Positions 10,509 through 22,105 of a stretch of DNA of 64,000 bases are shown here, one piece after another. The stretch comes from Codonopsis lanceolata (lineage: Eukaryota > Streptophyta > Magnoliopsida > Asterales > Campanulaceae): positions 28,314,602-28,378,601 of the forward strand of contig CM028377.1 in the NCBI GenBank assembly GCA_013146195.2. Direction: 5' to 3'. The first letter of the stretch is position 1. Every line of letters begins with the position of its first letter. The notes under the pieces were generated by a model. That model did no database searches. It worked only from the letters and a program-made list of their open reading frames with translations, and was not told the origin of the DNA. A program made the position numbers and the translations under genes.

Positions 10509-12422
10509 TCCTCGAATCTGAGGGGCCTAGCCACCTCTTCCTCTGGGAGATCTTCCTTGTCTGTCATTATCTGCATTGTTCCCGCCGCCGGGTCTTTCTT
10601 AAAGCGGCTTAATTTGCCCGCTTATCACCCTCGTATTTCGCTTTCAATACTACGCATTCCTCTGCGGTGTGCCCGGTACCATGGTGGTAGTCGCAGCATT
10701 TGTTGTGGTCCCCGGTACGGGCGCAGCTCTGGATCAAGAGGATAGGAACCGGCAGCAGCATCTCCCACTTGAGCATGATTTCTCCCGCTGTGTTCCGGGT
10801 AAATCAGGCTTCTCGAATAGCCTCTCCGCCGGGGAGATGATCTCCTTCTCGCCATGGACGCTATCGCTTCCCGTCCCGTCACCGGCGTCACGGCCGAATG
10901 GTGGCCGAGCTGCCTCCGGCCTTATCTTTGTTCTTATTTTTGTCTATTCGAGCAGCCTCGGCCGAGCGTAAGAGGTGGAACTTCGTTAGTAGTTCAACCT
11001 TGGAGGCTCCCGTGTTCATGGCTAACATTGTCTTCAATGGCCCTGCTTTCATGTTGTTTAAATAGCAGAAAGTTATTTCGGGGTCACTCGGTAGCGGTCA
11101 CTTGATCGAGCATCTCCTCGAACCTCTTCAAATAGCTTCCGTAAGACTCATGCTCACCTTGTTTGACTTTAGCGAGATCAAACCGGTTTTTAGGTGTTGG
11201 CCCAAAGCCATCTTAGGCCGAATTCTTTTAGGAATTTCTCCTTAACACTTCCCAATCGCCGATGGATCCACAGTGGAACCCTTCCTAGCCATGCTTGTGC
11301 TTTCCCCTTGAAGGGCCCCTCGAATGCTCGCATTTTTAGGGCTTCAATATCTGTCACCATTCGAATCGTGCCTCGAATGATCTCGAGCTACGATCACTTG
11401 CCCGCCTTCTCCGGGTATTTCAAAATTGTGGGAATATGATACCTTGCGCTGGTGGTGCATTCTCGATTTCGGGTGAAAGGGCTTCCTTCCGCTGCTTAAT
11501 GATACCATACAGGGCTTGCCACGCCCAAAGTTAGCCATCTGTTTTGCCATGTCACGCTTCATAGCTTCCATGCGTTCGGACAAGCGCCAAAGATCTAGGT
11601 TGATACCGATGAACGGCAAGATCCGATCCGATGCTCATGCGAGGCCTGGGCGGCAAAAGGCCTGGCGGGCACAAAGGTCGTAGCTTCCACCTCTTTTCTA
11701 TTCGTGATTCACGCTTAGCCGGATGCCTCTTTCTCTGCGTGTTCACGAGCTCATGCGGTGACTGTGGATTTCACCGCGGCATAATGAATTTGCCGCGACT
11801 ACGCTTTGTGAAAAAATTTGGGCGGCTATATATGCTTTTGCTTGGTCATCCGCCGCTTAACTTCTTCTTCACCCTCTCGATGGTACGCGGATAACGTTTG
11901 GAGTCCTCGCTTAGAGCCGGGTGATAAGCAGAGGCGTGGCCATCATCAACGACCGGGACACCGAGTTGGCGATTCCAAATCAGCCACCGGAATCGGGGCA
12001 TGGCCCAAGGCAAGTAGCTGCTGGTTGAGTTTGTACATCTTGCTATAATAGTCTGCTTGACTGGGAGCAAGCAATGGCTGTTGTTCGGGGGCTTGTCCCA
12101 GCTGATTCACGCGGGTGCCTTGGCCGCTTCCTTTTGGAGATTTAATTGTGCCTCGAGATCCACAAATATCTCGCGGGCACCGCGCCGCCATTAATGATTT
12201 CTCACGGCATCACGTTGGTCGCCTGCTTTGACCAAAGACGTTGAGATGGTTGCTCTCTACATAGTGGCACGCCCTTCCCATGGGTTGCTTGCCATGCACC
12301 CATCTTCTTATTCTCATCTCCGCACCTCCTTGGGCGCTTTTGGTGGGAGATCACCACCAACCGGCTACCACCGGCCGGTTGTTGCTCACAATAGCATGGT
12401 GCTTGCTGCTCTTATCGGCCAT
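10509..12422 (-). pseudogene. Tat gag, degraded
   Basis: The probable start is ATGGCCGATAAG at 12422 on the minus strand, about 60 bp after the PBS, matching ATGGCCAAG in the second Tat element. Recognisable pieces are QADYYSKMYKLNQQLLALG (about 12000-12080) and a zinc-knuckle-like run CDYHHGTGHTAEEC near 10660-10710. Many frameshifts and stops lie between them, and no long ORF survives. Confidence 0.7.
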
Positions 12423-12483
12423 TGCAATCGGTGGTTCTTGTGAGACTTGCACCAGAAAACGTGAAAAGAGAGTATGTTGAATT

Positions 12484-12501
12484 TTTCCCGCAATGGAACC
12501 A
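12484..12501 (-). promoter_or_regulatory. Primer-binding site of the minus-strand Tat element
   Basis: The minus strand reads TGGTTCCATTGCGGGAAA just inside the LTR. It is close to the PBS of the sister element (16783-16800) and to a tRNA-Asp type site (TGGCGCCGTTGCCGGGGA, family knowledge), with several mismatches. Confidence 0.65.
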
Positions 12502-12509
12502 AACCGATA

Positions 12510-13198
12510 TGGCAAATCTCGCCTTGGGCCGCTCGCACTGGGTAGGATATATGGGCTTGAATCGCTTCTGAACCTCGGGCCGAGAGCAAAGAAAACAGTG
12601 AGTGAAGTGCAAGGCAGGCTTTGCGAAACCCTCCGACGTGAGAGTAAGTATCAAGCGTGAGACAGTAATACCGTAACTCAAGGAAGAGGAGTGTATGTGT
12701 GCATGTACCTTGTTATGGCTAGTGGAGGAGTATTTATCGCCCTTTGCGGGTTGAACCGGGTAGGATCTCGGTCCCTTTAGTTATCTTATTCAACAAGGAG
12801 TGAAACCCTGGATTTTAGGCATGATACGCGGCTGGCCGCGAGATATCAGGAACAGATAAGGCAAGTGTCCTGCCTACATATGGTAATCTTTGGCAGTATC
12901 TTGGCGGGCAAGCTACTGATGTCTTCTTCTCGCACTGCGTTGAAGGGGCAGTGGCGGGGCCTCGCCCGCCTGTATGATAGATGATGTATGGGAGCGGATG
13001 TATTTACCCGGGCAAGGCCCCTGGTCGGACAGTAGCATGTGCCCCACTGTGTTTGGTCGGGAATATCTGCTCGGGCCGCCGATGCTGCCATAGCCTTACT
13101 CGCTGGGCCCGTAGGCCTCATAAGACCTGTGCTCGTGACCAGCACGTGAGGATAGCTCGTGCTCTGCTCGTGACCGGGTTTGGGCCGGGCATATCACA
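12510..13198 (-). mobile_element. 5' LTR of the minus-strand Tat element
   Basis: On the minus strand it starts TGTGATATGCCCGG (13198) and ends GATTTGCCA (12510), TG...CA, about 689 bp. A TATA-like GATAAATACTCC lies near 12735. About 120 bp downstream is CACGTCGGAGGG, a motif shared with the LTR-like sequence at 16133-16776 (CACGCCGGAAGG) and the solo LTR at 28230-28994 (CACGCCGGAGGG). The PBS follows 8 bp inside. The partner LTR would be left of position 1, so the TSD cannot be tested. Confidence 0.75.
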
Positions 13199-14744
13199 TA
13201 GAAAACACCACCTTTTTTTTAAAGAGTAAATCAATGTATTTGACCGGACTCGAAGGCTGCCTACGTTCCTCATTTCGAGGTTCAGGTCATCATAGTTCAA
13301 CTCTATTAGAGAAATTTTCTTCTTTTTTTTTTTTGAAGCAACCTCTTTTTAATTATTTTTTTGAAAGAATAGAGTTTTTTTTAGAGAATGAAATCCTTTT
13401 TATTTATGTATTTTTTTTAAAAAATGATTTATTTTTTTTTGCAAAAAGAAACGATTTTTTTAAAGGCCAAGAGAACTAAGTAATACTTATGATTTTTTCT
13501 AATTAGAAAAACCTCTTCTTTTTTTTTTTTTTTTTGCGATCCTTGAAATAGGATGTGACGATTACGTACCTTCGGACAATCTTCTCAGGAGAGCAAATGA
13601 TAAATAATCAACTGTTTTTTTTTCAGCCCCTGCAAAATTGTTAGTGGTACCAAAGGAAAACAACAAAGATCTATATATGTATAAAAACAAAACATAATTA
13701 AAGGAATGAAAACCTATTTTTTAATGATTTTTTTGAAAGGTGGAGTAACAGGGAAAATGAGTGCACCAAACGGCAAAAATGGATGACCCGACGGATAAAA
13801 TTGGTACAACATCGGACAAAATTATTTAAAACTAGTTTTACACACGTACGTTAAACGTACGAATAAAAATATTTTTAATTAAATAATATTCAAGCAAAAA
13901 AGAAGAAGCAAATCAAAATCAAAATAATAAAATAAGTTGCAATGTATTAAATAAGATATTTTTATGAAATTATTACTATTATTATATTTTTAAGTTATGA
14001 AAAATCAAAAGTTTGAGCAAAAGAGATTTCTGGAACGGGCGCTGCGCCAGGAAAAGTGGGCGCAGCCCAAAACAAATTTGGGTGTTGCGCCCAAGTTGAT
14101 GGTTCATCTTCACTTTTCATTTTATGCACTTTAACCTCTAACCTTTTTTCCTTTGCCATTTAGACCCCCTCTTGTTCCCTTCTTGTCTTTTAACTCCCTT
14201 TAATCTTTTCATGTTCTTTTTTTTTTTTGAAACATCTTTGATCTATTTTGTTTTTGAACTTTTGAAGAAAACTTTCTCTTTTTTTTTCTTTTTTAAAGAA
14301 CATTTTTTTATTTTTATTTTGAAAAAACGAAAAAAAAATTTCTTTGCTTTGAGAAAATGAATTTATTTTTACTTCTTTTTTTAAGAGATGATTTTTTGTT
14401 TTTAATTTTGGAAAACAAATTTCCTCTTTTTTTTTCAAAGAGTGACCTTTTTTTTTAAAGAATGAGTTTTGTTTTGTTTTGATTTTTTTTAAATTTGAAA
14501 AACGGATTTTTTTTGGTTTGTTTTTTTATAGCAAATTATATACATACAAGAAGCCAAAGAAATATAAAAGAAAAAAAACAAGCATATTGATATTAAAGGA
14601 AAGAAGATTTTTTTTGTTTTTCTTTAAGATTGAAAATTACATACATAAAAGAAGCCAAAGAAATATAATAGAAAAAAACAAGCATATTGATAACCTCAAA
14701 AAAACGTGAGTCTAGCCCTCTTTTGTTTTAAAGAAAACAATAAA
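13199..14744. other. T/A-rich spacer, probable interior of a decayed Ogre-like element
   Basis: There is no gene here. Long poly-T tracts broken by AAAGAATGA-like words dominate 13310-13540 and 14210-14640. It begins with a block (13248-13300) containing GGCTGCCTACGT, which recurs at 23730-23745 beside the sister LTR. It ends at a PBS (14745-14762). Since that PBS and LTR read toward lower coordinates, this stretch is best explained as the 5' untranslated interior of that element, cut by the Tat element at 13198. Confidence 0.45.
13832..13861 (-). mobile_element. Helitron-type 3' terminus (CTAG plus hairpin)
   Basis: On the minus strand, a palindrome with 8-bp arms (CGTACGTT A AACGTACG, 13845-13861) is followed 9 nt later by CTAG and then T. 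That is the Helitron 3' end signature (hairpin, short spacer, CTRR, insertion before T). The next 80 bp match the sequence after the Helitron end at 25949. The 5' end was not found. Confidence 0.55.
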
Positions 14745-14762
14745 TCCCCAACAGAGTTGCCA
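14745..14762 (-). promoter_or_regulatory. Primer-binding site next to the Ogre-like LTR
   Basis: The minus strand reads TGGCAACTCTGTTGGGGA one base after the LTR end (TCACA). It starts with TGG as a PBS should. The tRNA is not certain; related plant elements use similar sites. Its position shows the adjacent LTR is a 5' LTR read on the minus strand. Confidence 0.6.
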
Positions 14763-14763
14763 C

Positions 14764-15065
14764 TGTGAGTGTCCTGTTTTTCGACCTCTTCCCCCGCGAC
14801 TGAAAAGCGGGTGGATTCAAAAAACCTTTCAAGCGCGTAAAATACACCCGATCTCAATTGTGGACTCAAAATATGTATAACAGAGTCGCCATCTTTAATT
14901 TAAGGAAAAAGAAAGAAAAACAAAAAATAACCAGATTTGTAAAAAGGGTTCGGAGGCTAAGTTGCGACTTGGGAAGGAGTTAGGCACTCAACTCGCCCTT
15001 TCGGTCTCAAAATAGGTTTTTCGGCTAAATATGCTCTTTTATAAAATTAACAATTTAAATAATAT

Positions 15066-15099
<34 letters not shown>

Positions 15100-16132
15100 A
15101 TAATGAAATAAATACAAACTTATAGCAGCCTCATTTTAGAGTTGCAAATATACTTTATAAATTTTTTCTCATAATAACGGCTTATTTTAGTGCTATTTAT
15201 TATAGAATTTTGGGCAGCGTAACTGCTTCTTTCGTGATATTTTACCATTTTAAATAACACTTTTAAAGTTAAAATGTAAATAAACTTTAAAGTACATACA
15301 TCTTGAAGTGTGGGGATTTTATCCCGTACCAAACTTCTTTCTAGTAGGCTTTAGGGTGTATTCGCTCTGTCCTTCAGGGAGAGGGAATCTTTTTGTTGTT
15401 GCAGGGTTTCGAGCAGCGTAACTGCTTCTTTTTGTTGTTTTCGCCGCGGGATCCGGGTGGTACAACTGCTTGCTTGCTTGCTTTTTACTGTTGTTGAGTC
15501 TAAAATCAGGCAAAGCAACTGCTTGCTTCAGATGGATTTGACGTCTGGATTCGGGCAGGGCAAATGTTCTTTTTGGTTCTTTTGAATCGGTGAAATAAGG
15601 CAGAAACCTAATTGGGTAGCTAGGGTTCATTTTGGCCGGAGAGTTTTAGTGTTTAGGGAGAGATTTGACAACTCGGCAGAGCTTCGGGGTTAGAGGGGAA
15701 ATAACATCGGTGTTCTTTCGGGAACGTTCTCACAAACTTCGTTGTGAAAATTTTCTCACTGTGTGTGAACTATGTGAACTCCGAGTGCCGGATGCCTTTA
15801 TTTCTAGGCTAAAGTCCTGGCTTTCTTCGTGATTAAGTTTGATCAGTCGTGCTTCAACAGCTTGTACTGCGCGCTGAAAGAGTTACACCAAAAGCCAAAT
15901 GCTACAGTGATTGGAGGTCTGTGGGCGCTGCCCACAGAGGATGTGGGTGCGGCGCCCAGCCCTTTTTCCTTTCTGATTTTTGGCACTGTGGCCCCTGTAG
16001 TTCACTGTTTATGCATCCTTTCTGTTCAATTGCATTTTCAACTGTGTAACTTGACATTCGTTAGTCCTTTTAATAGGTCTTGATATTTTATGGCATGTCA
16101 TATAACAAGGGTACGAAATTGGGGTGTCTACA
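14764..16132 (-). mobile_element. Ogre/Tat-type LTR, copy 1
   Basis: The minus strand starts TGTAGACACCCCAATTTCG (16132) and ends GGACACTCACA (14764), 1369 bp. It is homologous over most of its length to 22106-23487 (same strand) and to the first about 1.1 kb of 38755-40536 (opposite strand). Shared landmarks are CAGAGTCGCC, a GGTTCGGAGGCTAAG block, and repeats of GGGCAGCRTAACTGCTT. No TSD was found: acgtg follows 16132, but the other end of the element is lost under the Tat insertion. Confidence 0.75.
15061..15104. repeat. (TA)n microsatellite in LTR copy 1
   Basis: A run of TA dinucleotides with a few interruptions, absent from the matching place in copy 2. Confidence 0.9.
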
Positions 16133-16776
16133 ACGTGAACCTCCAAGTGATAGTCATATGGCACACAGGGACAAAGAAAAGTGTTACCCAAGCAGGATTG
16201 TCCGGATTACAAATAGTTATTCCCTCCCGATCAGGAATCCTTACACAAGTCTGCCCGAGTAGAGAGTAAGGCCGCCTGAGTAGACAGATAATCAGCCCCG
16301 ATCGAAAACGACTAGTGGATAAAGCTCATTTCTGATATTTTAGCCACGACCCCGTTAGTTACACGGTCAACCTGCATTTATGGCCATTAAGACCTAAGAT
16401 CTCTCTACAATAACTAGTCGGCCCGGATTTCACTCCCAAAAGGACTATATATACCTCATAATGTTTCATTCGTAAGGTACGCTCACTTACACATATCGAA
16501 ACTTTGTCCTTTTGTTTTATACAAGCTTAAGACTTACTCTCACGCCGGAAGGTTTTGCGAGGCCCTACTGAAAGATCAATAGTAGCTAGGATTCAAAGAA
16601 AGGGCACAACAATAAAATCAATGGAGGAAAATAGGACGACCCTATTTTACCCTTACACCTGCCTTGCATTCCTTTTGAGGTGTATTTCTTTTGACTGGTT
16701 TCTACAAGATCATACATTCACATAAGCCCAGATATCCAACGAGCCGCAAAAACGCCCAACACCAAATTGTGTAACA
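16133..16776 (+). mobile_element. 5' LTR of the plus-strand Tat element (probably truncated)
   Basis: It ends CACCAAATTGTGTAACA just before a PBS, like the solo LTR at 28230-28994, which ends CACCAAAATTGTGTGATCA. A TATA box (GGACTATATATACC) is at 16441-16455, and CACGCCGGAAGGTTTTGCG follows near 16540. The left edge coincides with the end of the Ogre-like LTR, so the first part of this LTR is probably missing or displaced. Confidence 0.65.
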
Positions 16777-16782
16777 ACAGTT

Positions 16783-16800
16783 TGGTTCTGTTGCCGGGAA
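16783..16800 (+). promoter_or_regulatory. Primer-binding site of the plus-strand Tat element
   Basis: TGGTTCTGTTGCCGGGAA lies six bases after the LTR end. It matches a tRNA-Asp type PBS (TGGCGCCGTTGCCGGGGA, known for related plant gypsy elements) at most positions. Confidence 0.6.
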
Positions 16801-16889
16801 ACGAATATTTTCCAATCATTTTATCAACAACACTGTTAAACATGGCCAAGAATGGTAGGGGACTAGACGGAGCAAGTGGAAATACAGGT

Positions 16890-17269
16890 CACTACAACAA
16901 AAAAGGGTTTTTAAATGTAACGGAAGAAGAAAGAAAGAAATGGGAAATATTATCAAGTTCACTTAAGTAATATACAAAAGGGTTGTCTGGGCAAGGGGTT
17001 ATTAATCAACGGATTGCCAACATTCACCAATTGCATTGACAATGTTAAATAATAATAATCATTATATGCAACTACTACTCAACTCAACATTTTTTGGGTC
17101 AATTACATGAATCAGGGGGAAGGATATTAATCAACGCATTGCCAACATTCACCAATTACATTGACAATGTTAAATAATAATTATTATTATATACAATCCA
17201 ACCTTTTTCCCAATCAATTGGGTCGATACATGGATCCTTTTTCACCACACATGCATACGCATGTTCCTC

Positions 17270-17300
<31 letters not shown>

Positions 17301-17810
17301 GACATTCAAATGGAGAGGAACGTCGATGTTAGGGCCAATGCAAAGATCGATGAGAGAAATCTGTGGATGATTTGGTAAGGTAATGATGAAAGTGGCTGAA
17401 GCCGCAAAGACGACATGGGAAAAAGAGGTGGGTTTGGGGGTTTGGAGATTTTGACTCTTTGGAAGGAATTTCTAACATTGTTTACCGAGCAATAGGGCTG
17501 GTAGCGGGAGGGGAAATTTTTATTTTAATTTAGAGCACAATTATACAACGTTTATGTTCACAAACGTTGTCAAACAGTTTGTAAGAGACAACGTTTGTTG
17601 AGAAACGTTGTAAAATACTCTGAAATAGCAATATTTTAAAAAGAAACTTTGTTAAATAAATGGGTAAAACAATGTTCGTTTTAAAAAACATTGTAGAAAT
17701 ATTAATAACAACGTTTAACTAAAAAAACGTTGTCTAAAACTAACTTTTAACAACGTTTTTCTAAAAACGTTGTGAAACAAACGTTGTAAATGCTCCTTTT
17801 TGTTGTAGTG
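16890..17810 (+). mobile_element. Non-autonomous CACTA (EnSpm) transposon, 921 bp
   Basis: It begins CACTACAACAAAAAAGGG and ends CCTTTTTGTTGTAGTG, which are inverted CACTA termini. The 3-bp duplication GGT is at 16887-16889 and 17811-17813, as expected for this superfamily. No transposase is inside. There is a 70-bp direct repeat (17001 and 17125) and a dense subterminal array of CAACGTT and AACGTTG words at 17540-17790. It splits the gag of the surrounding Tat element exactly between codons. Confidence 0.92.
17540..17790. repeat. Subterminal CAACGTT/AACGTTG repeat cluster of the CACTA element
   Basis: At least nine exact CAACGTT or AACGTTG words occur in both orientations, plus several one-base variants (caatgttc, cattgtag). 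In CACTA elements such subterminal arrays are transposase-binding sites (family knowledge). Here the array is only at the right side. Confidence 0.75.
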
Positions 17811-19773
17811 GGTGGTGACGCGTCTATTCACAAGGGAGATTCGCCACCAATGAATAATAGGCTAGAGGGAGTGCCCCAACCAGATCTTCCTCCAAGGAAT
17901 GTGCTTCCCCCAATAGCCGGAGGGATAATGACTAGGTCACAGGTAGCAGCTCAACATACTCCTTCTGGTGTGATTGATTTTTCCCCGTGAACGATCCACC
18001 TCAGCCTGATATAAGGAACCAGTTACAACAACAAAAGGATAATTTGGTTGAATTACGAGATCAACTGAATCAACACTGCGAGGCAACTCGAGATAATCAG
18101 GTAACATAGCCTCTTCACTTGAATGAGCAGGCACAAGCGTTGGCTCTACGGAATCAAGCCTTCTATTTGAACAGAATGTACCTTCTGAATCAACAATTGG
18201 CACCTATTGGTGAACCTCCAGTCCCTTTGGAGGATCAGATTAGTTCTAATTGTGCACACAATTAGAGCTCAACGACAGGCTGAGAAGGGTCTTAGTATTG
18301 GTGGCCCTGCCCCGCACCGAGCCTCTCCAACAATCGAATAGGCACCAGGTCAGAATCGAGCGTAAAGTGGGAGGCCACAATCTGGGAACTCGTGTGGTCG
18401 AAGTCTACGAAGAAAGAAATGGGCATAACATGTGTCGTGCTAGAGAGTATAGCGTAGTCACTGAATATCAATCGGCCAGCAGGAGAAGTCGCCGAGATGA
18501 GCCCAAACGCTCCTATCATTCTCATTCTCGTTCTTCTTACCAATCTCTGAGGTCACCGCCTCAGAGGGAGCACGACCGATGGGTAGAACACTCTGTCGCT
18601 CCTCGGCCACCAAGAGCTTCCCTACCTGCTACAACACCACCAGTGGCTGCACCTCAACCAGTTGTAACTTAGCCCACGGCAGCTCCCGCGGTAGTGTCAC
18701 GAACACAACCTCAAACCATGGCTGAGGTCCTTGTAATTGTGTAGGCAAGGATGGATGGATGGGAAGCTGGTCACTGACCTGATGGGAAAATCCGGGTAGT
18801 AGATGGCAGCCCTTTTATAGACTAGATTGAGAATACACCTCCAGCTCAAGGGGCTTCCTTTCTGAATTTTGACAAATACTCGAGCAAGACACGAGTAGGA
18901 GATTGGCTACGATCATTTGAAGCCAAAGTTGGCCTGGTCACCAGTAGTGAGGCACTCAAAATGAAGGCATTTGTTGAGGCTATACACGGAAAGGCCCAAA
19001 GCTGGTTGGGAAGATTCCCAAAAGGATCTATCACTGCTTGGAAGGATTTGAAGGAAAAAAAAAGTTGAATTCGGCTCTATAGGCTCCTTACCTAAGTGTC
19101 GATTTAACCTTTGTAAGGTGGTCCAAGCAGCTGATGAATCTTTCCACATTTATGTGGAAAGATTCGCTAAAGTGCTCAAGCAAGTCACAGGCATGTTAGA
19201 GAGCGAGGTCACACTCTGTTTCTTGAATAACATGCAGAGTGGGGGCCTAAAGCAAGAATTAGTGATGCATCCACTAGTTACTTAGGGAGAAATACTTGCT
19301 CGCACTCAATTGTTCAGCTCAACTGAGGTGGATCAAAGGGAAAAGGCAAAGAGAAAGCAGAAAATAGCTCGATAGCGGCTACAAGCCATAGCTCAGGTAA
19401 TAACAACTCTCATAGAAATCAAAACAGGACATCTGATTTGACTCAACGATTTAGAGAGCAGTATTTCACTCCCCTAAGTGCTTCAAATGAGGAAATTAGG
19501 ATGCAAATACAGAATGACCTCCCTGCTCCCTACCCCATGAATCCAGACACAACTTAGTATCGAGATAACACCAAGTTTTGTGCTTATCACAACGACGTGT
19601 GACACGTCATAAAAGAATGCATTATCCTAAAAAGGGAAATCCAACGTTTAATCAATCAAATACGTGTTGATATGTTTAAGCAGGGTCATAACAATGGCAA
19701 CAATCGACGTGACCCTCCTGCTTAAGGAGGAAATGGAGGGAACAGAGGAAATGCCCCTCAGATACATGGGGTA

Positions 19774-20325
19774 GTGAACATGATCCTCGAGGAGGAACCT
19801 ACCTTAACTCAGCTCAAAAAGCACATTTACTCACTGTCAAAGGTGATGAGTGTGCCACCAGTTACACGGGTGGGCGAGCAGACCATTCAGTTTACTCACA
19901 GTGAGTTAGCGAGCATAACTCTGGCATCTGACCAGCCTTTGGTTATCTCATCATTAATGAACAACTGGCAAGTGCACCGCGTGTTGGTAGACACAGGGGC
20001 CTACTGAGATGTGTTTTATTACCACTGCTTTAAGGAAATCGATCTCACTGATGCTCGCCTGAAGCCGTACTTGGGAACTCTGGAGGGGTTCACCATCCAT
20101 AAGGTGGGAGTCAAAGGCACTGTCGACTTGGAAGTGTACATCGATAATGTGGAACACACAAGGCTTGAGGTCATTACCTTCCTCATCATTGACCTGAAGT
20201 CATCATATAATGCTATCATGACCATCCCCTTCATGGCTTGCTTCCAGATGGTTGCTTCCATACCCCATCAGCTAGCAACATTTTATGCTGACAACAACAT
20301 TGGGATACTTCACAATCAACCCTGA
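19774..20325 (+). pseudogene. Tat aspartic protease region of the plus-strand element
   Basis: The frame reads QLKKHIYSLSKVM, NNWQVHRVLVDTGAY with the DTGA active site, and then meets a TGA (20005-20007). It resumes as FYYHCFKEIDLTDARLKPYL and FLIIDLKSSYNAIM, with a stop after HNQP. The protease core is therefore recognisable and better kept than in the minus-strand element, but a stop directly after the active-site motif prevents function. Confidence 0.85.
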
Positions 20326-20851
20326 ACAACATTGGGATACTAACGAAGAGATTACCATCTCGGAGAAGGAAAAATCCTATTAGACCAAGGGCCCTATCAT
20401 CATGGGAGTAATAACAGAGGGTCAATGCTCGCAACCCCAGGATATGGAGATTGACAAGCAAGGATAAAAGAAGGAAATGAGTGATAAAACACTAAGGCCA
20501 TCTTGGAGACCAACCTGCGATCAAAAAATTGAATTGGATACTTTACAAGTTCGCGAGGAGCCGGAATTCCGGGCTAAGGATGAACTCGAAGAGATTGTTA
20601 TCAACCCTGCTCATCCCGAGCAGATGATCAAGATTAGGATGGAAATGTCCCCAGAGGAGCGAACACGGCTAATCGAGTAGCTTAAGAAAAGTCTCGATGT
20701 GTTTTCATAGACTGTAGAGGATATGAGGGGAGAAAGAGAGGAAGTGGCTCTCCATCGGCTGAGCGTGGATCTCTCCTTTAGGCCAATACAATAGCATCCT
20801 TGGAAATTCTCTCTGGAGAAATGTGAGGCTATCAAGGAGGAAGTAGAAAAA

Positions 20852-21475
20852 TTGTTGAATGCAGATATCATTGAGGAAATCCATTACCCTTCTTGGCTGG
20901 CCAATGTGGTAACGGTGAAAAAGAGCAACGGTAAGTGGATGATGTATGTTGATTTCACGGATCTCAACAAAGCTTGTCCTAAAGACAGTTATCCTCTTCC
21001 TCACATTGACAAGCTGGTCGATGCTATAGCTGGGTTCGAGATGCTCAGCTTCCTGGATGCATAGTCAGGGTACCATCATGTGAAAATGAACGAGCAGGAC
21101 AAGGCTCTGACTGCATTCCGAGCAGGAGGTGGTCTTTACTATTACAAAATGAGGCCCTTTGGGCTAAAAAAATGTTGGGGCCACTTATCAGCATATGGTG
21201 AACAAGGTTTTTGGCCAGTAAATTGGCTGAAATATGGAGGCATATATTGATGATATGGTCATCAAAACTAAGGGAAGAGATCATAGCAAGGATTTGGAAA
21301 AAAACTTTCGCTAATCTACGAAAGCACAACATGAAGCTGAACCCAAGCATGTGTGTGTTCGGGGTCTGAGCTGGCAAGTTCTTAGGCTTCATGGTCAATC
21401 AAAGAGGCATTGAAGCCAACACGGAGAAGATCCAAGCTCTACTGGATATGAAGCCACCGAGATGCATCAACGACA
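20852..21475 (+). pseudogene. Tat reverse transcriptase of the plus-strand element
   Basis: Motifs in order are NGKWMMYVDFTDLNKACPKD, FLDA followed by a TAG (21062-21064) and SGYHHVKMNEQDKALTAF, then MRPFGLK. A run of seven A bases near 21168 then shifts the frame, and the catalytic AYIDDMVIKTKGRD is read in another frame near 21240-21275. KFLGFMVNQRGIEAN follows. At least three breaks are present. Confidence 0.85.
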
Positions 21476-21835
21476 TATAACGACTGAATGAAACTGTCAT
21501 TGCTCTTGACCGCTTTATATCTCGCTCAGCTGAGCAATGTTTGCCATTCATTAAAGTTCTTCGCGACAAAAAATTCTTTTAATGGAATGAGGAATATGCC
21601 AAAGCCTTCCAACAACTCAAGGAGTACCTCGGCAAACCACCTCCGATGAGTAGCCCAAGGACAGGAGAGAATCTTTATTTGAATTATGCAGCCACGGACC
21701 AGGCTGTGGCTGCTGTTTTGGTTAGGGAAGAATCAAATGTTCAAAAACATGTGTACTATATTTCAAAGGCCCTCACTCCGGTGGAGGGTCGTTACTTCAA
21801 TGTAAAAAAATTGGCCTACTCTCTTGTTGTTAGAG
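21476..21835 (+). pseudogene. Tat RNase H of the plus-strand element, truncated
   Basis: RLNETVIALDRFISRSAEQC and YLNYAATDQAVAAVLVREES lead to YYISKALTPVEGRYFNVKKL and SLVV. Homology then ends abruptly at about 21835 and AT-rich unrelated DNA begins. The second RNase H, integrase and 3' LTR of this element are absent from the window. The break may be a deletion or an insertion point. Confidence 0.85.
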
Positions 21836-21923
21836 ATTAATTTATCATCATTATTAATTGATTTATATTATTGAAATTAATCTATTATTATGCTTTGCAT
21901 TTCTTGATAAAAATTTTATATAT

Positions 21924-21925
21924 GT

Positions 21926-21977
<52 letters not shown>
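21924..21977. repeat. (TA)n microsatellite
   Basis: An interrupted (TA)n run in the AT-rich junction between the truncated Tat element and LTR copy 2. Confidence 0.9.
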
Positions 21978-21980
<3 letters not shown>

Positions 21981-22105
21981 CGGTTCTCACATTAATTTAT
22001 GTATATTTAGTCAACCTTTTATAGAAAGGATATTTTAGTAATTACGTATTTAAGGTTTGTGTTTTCTTCCTAGAGAGTCTAGGTTTGTGTCGTGTTTCTT
22101 GGTAC

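Larger units (their letters stand above)
16842..19773 (+). pseudogene. Tat gag of the plus-strand element, interrupted by a CACTA transposon
   Basis: It starts ATGGCCAAGAATGG at 16842. Sixteen codons in, after ACA GGT, a CACTA transposon interrupts it, and the same frame resumes at 17814 (GGT GAC GCG) through PPIAGGIMTRSQVAAQ. Later pieces include an Arg/Ser-rich region (18470-18560), a capsid-like stretch (18850-19250) and a knuckle-like CAYHND...KEC near 19580-19625. Several stops and frameshifts make it non-coding now. Confidence 0.75.
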
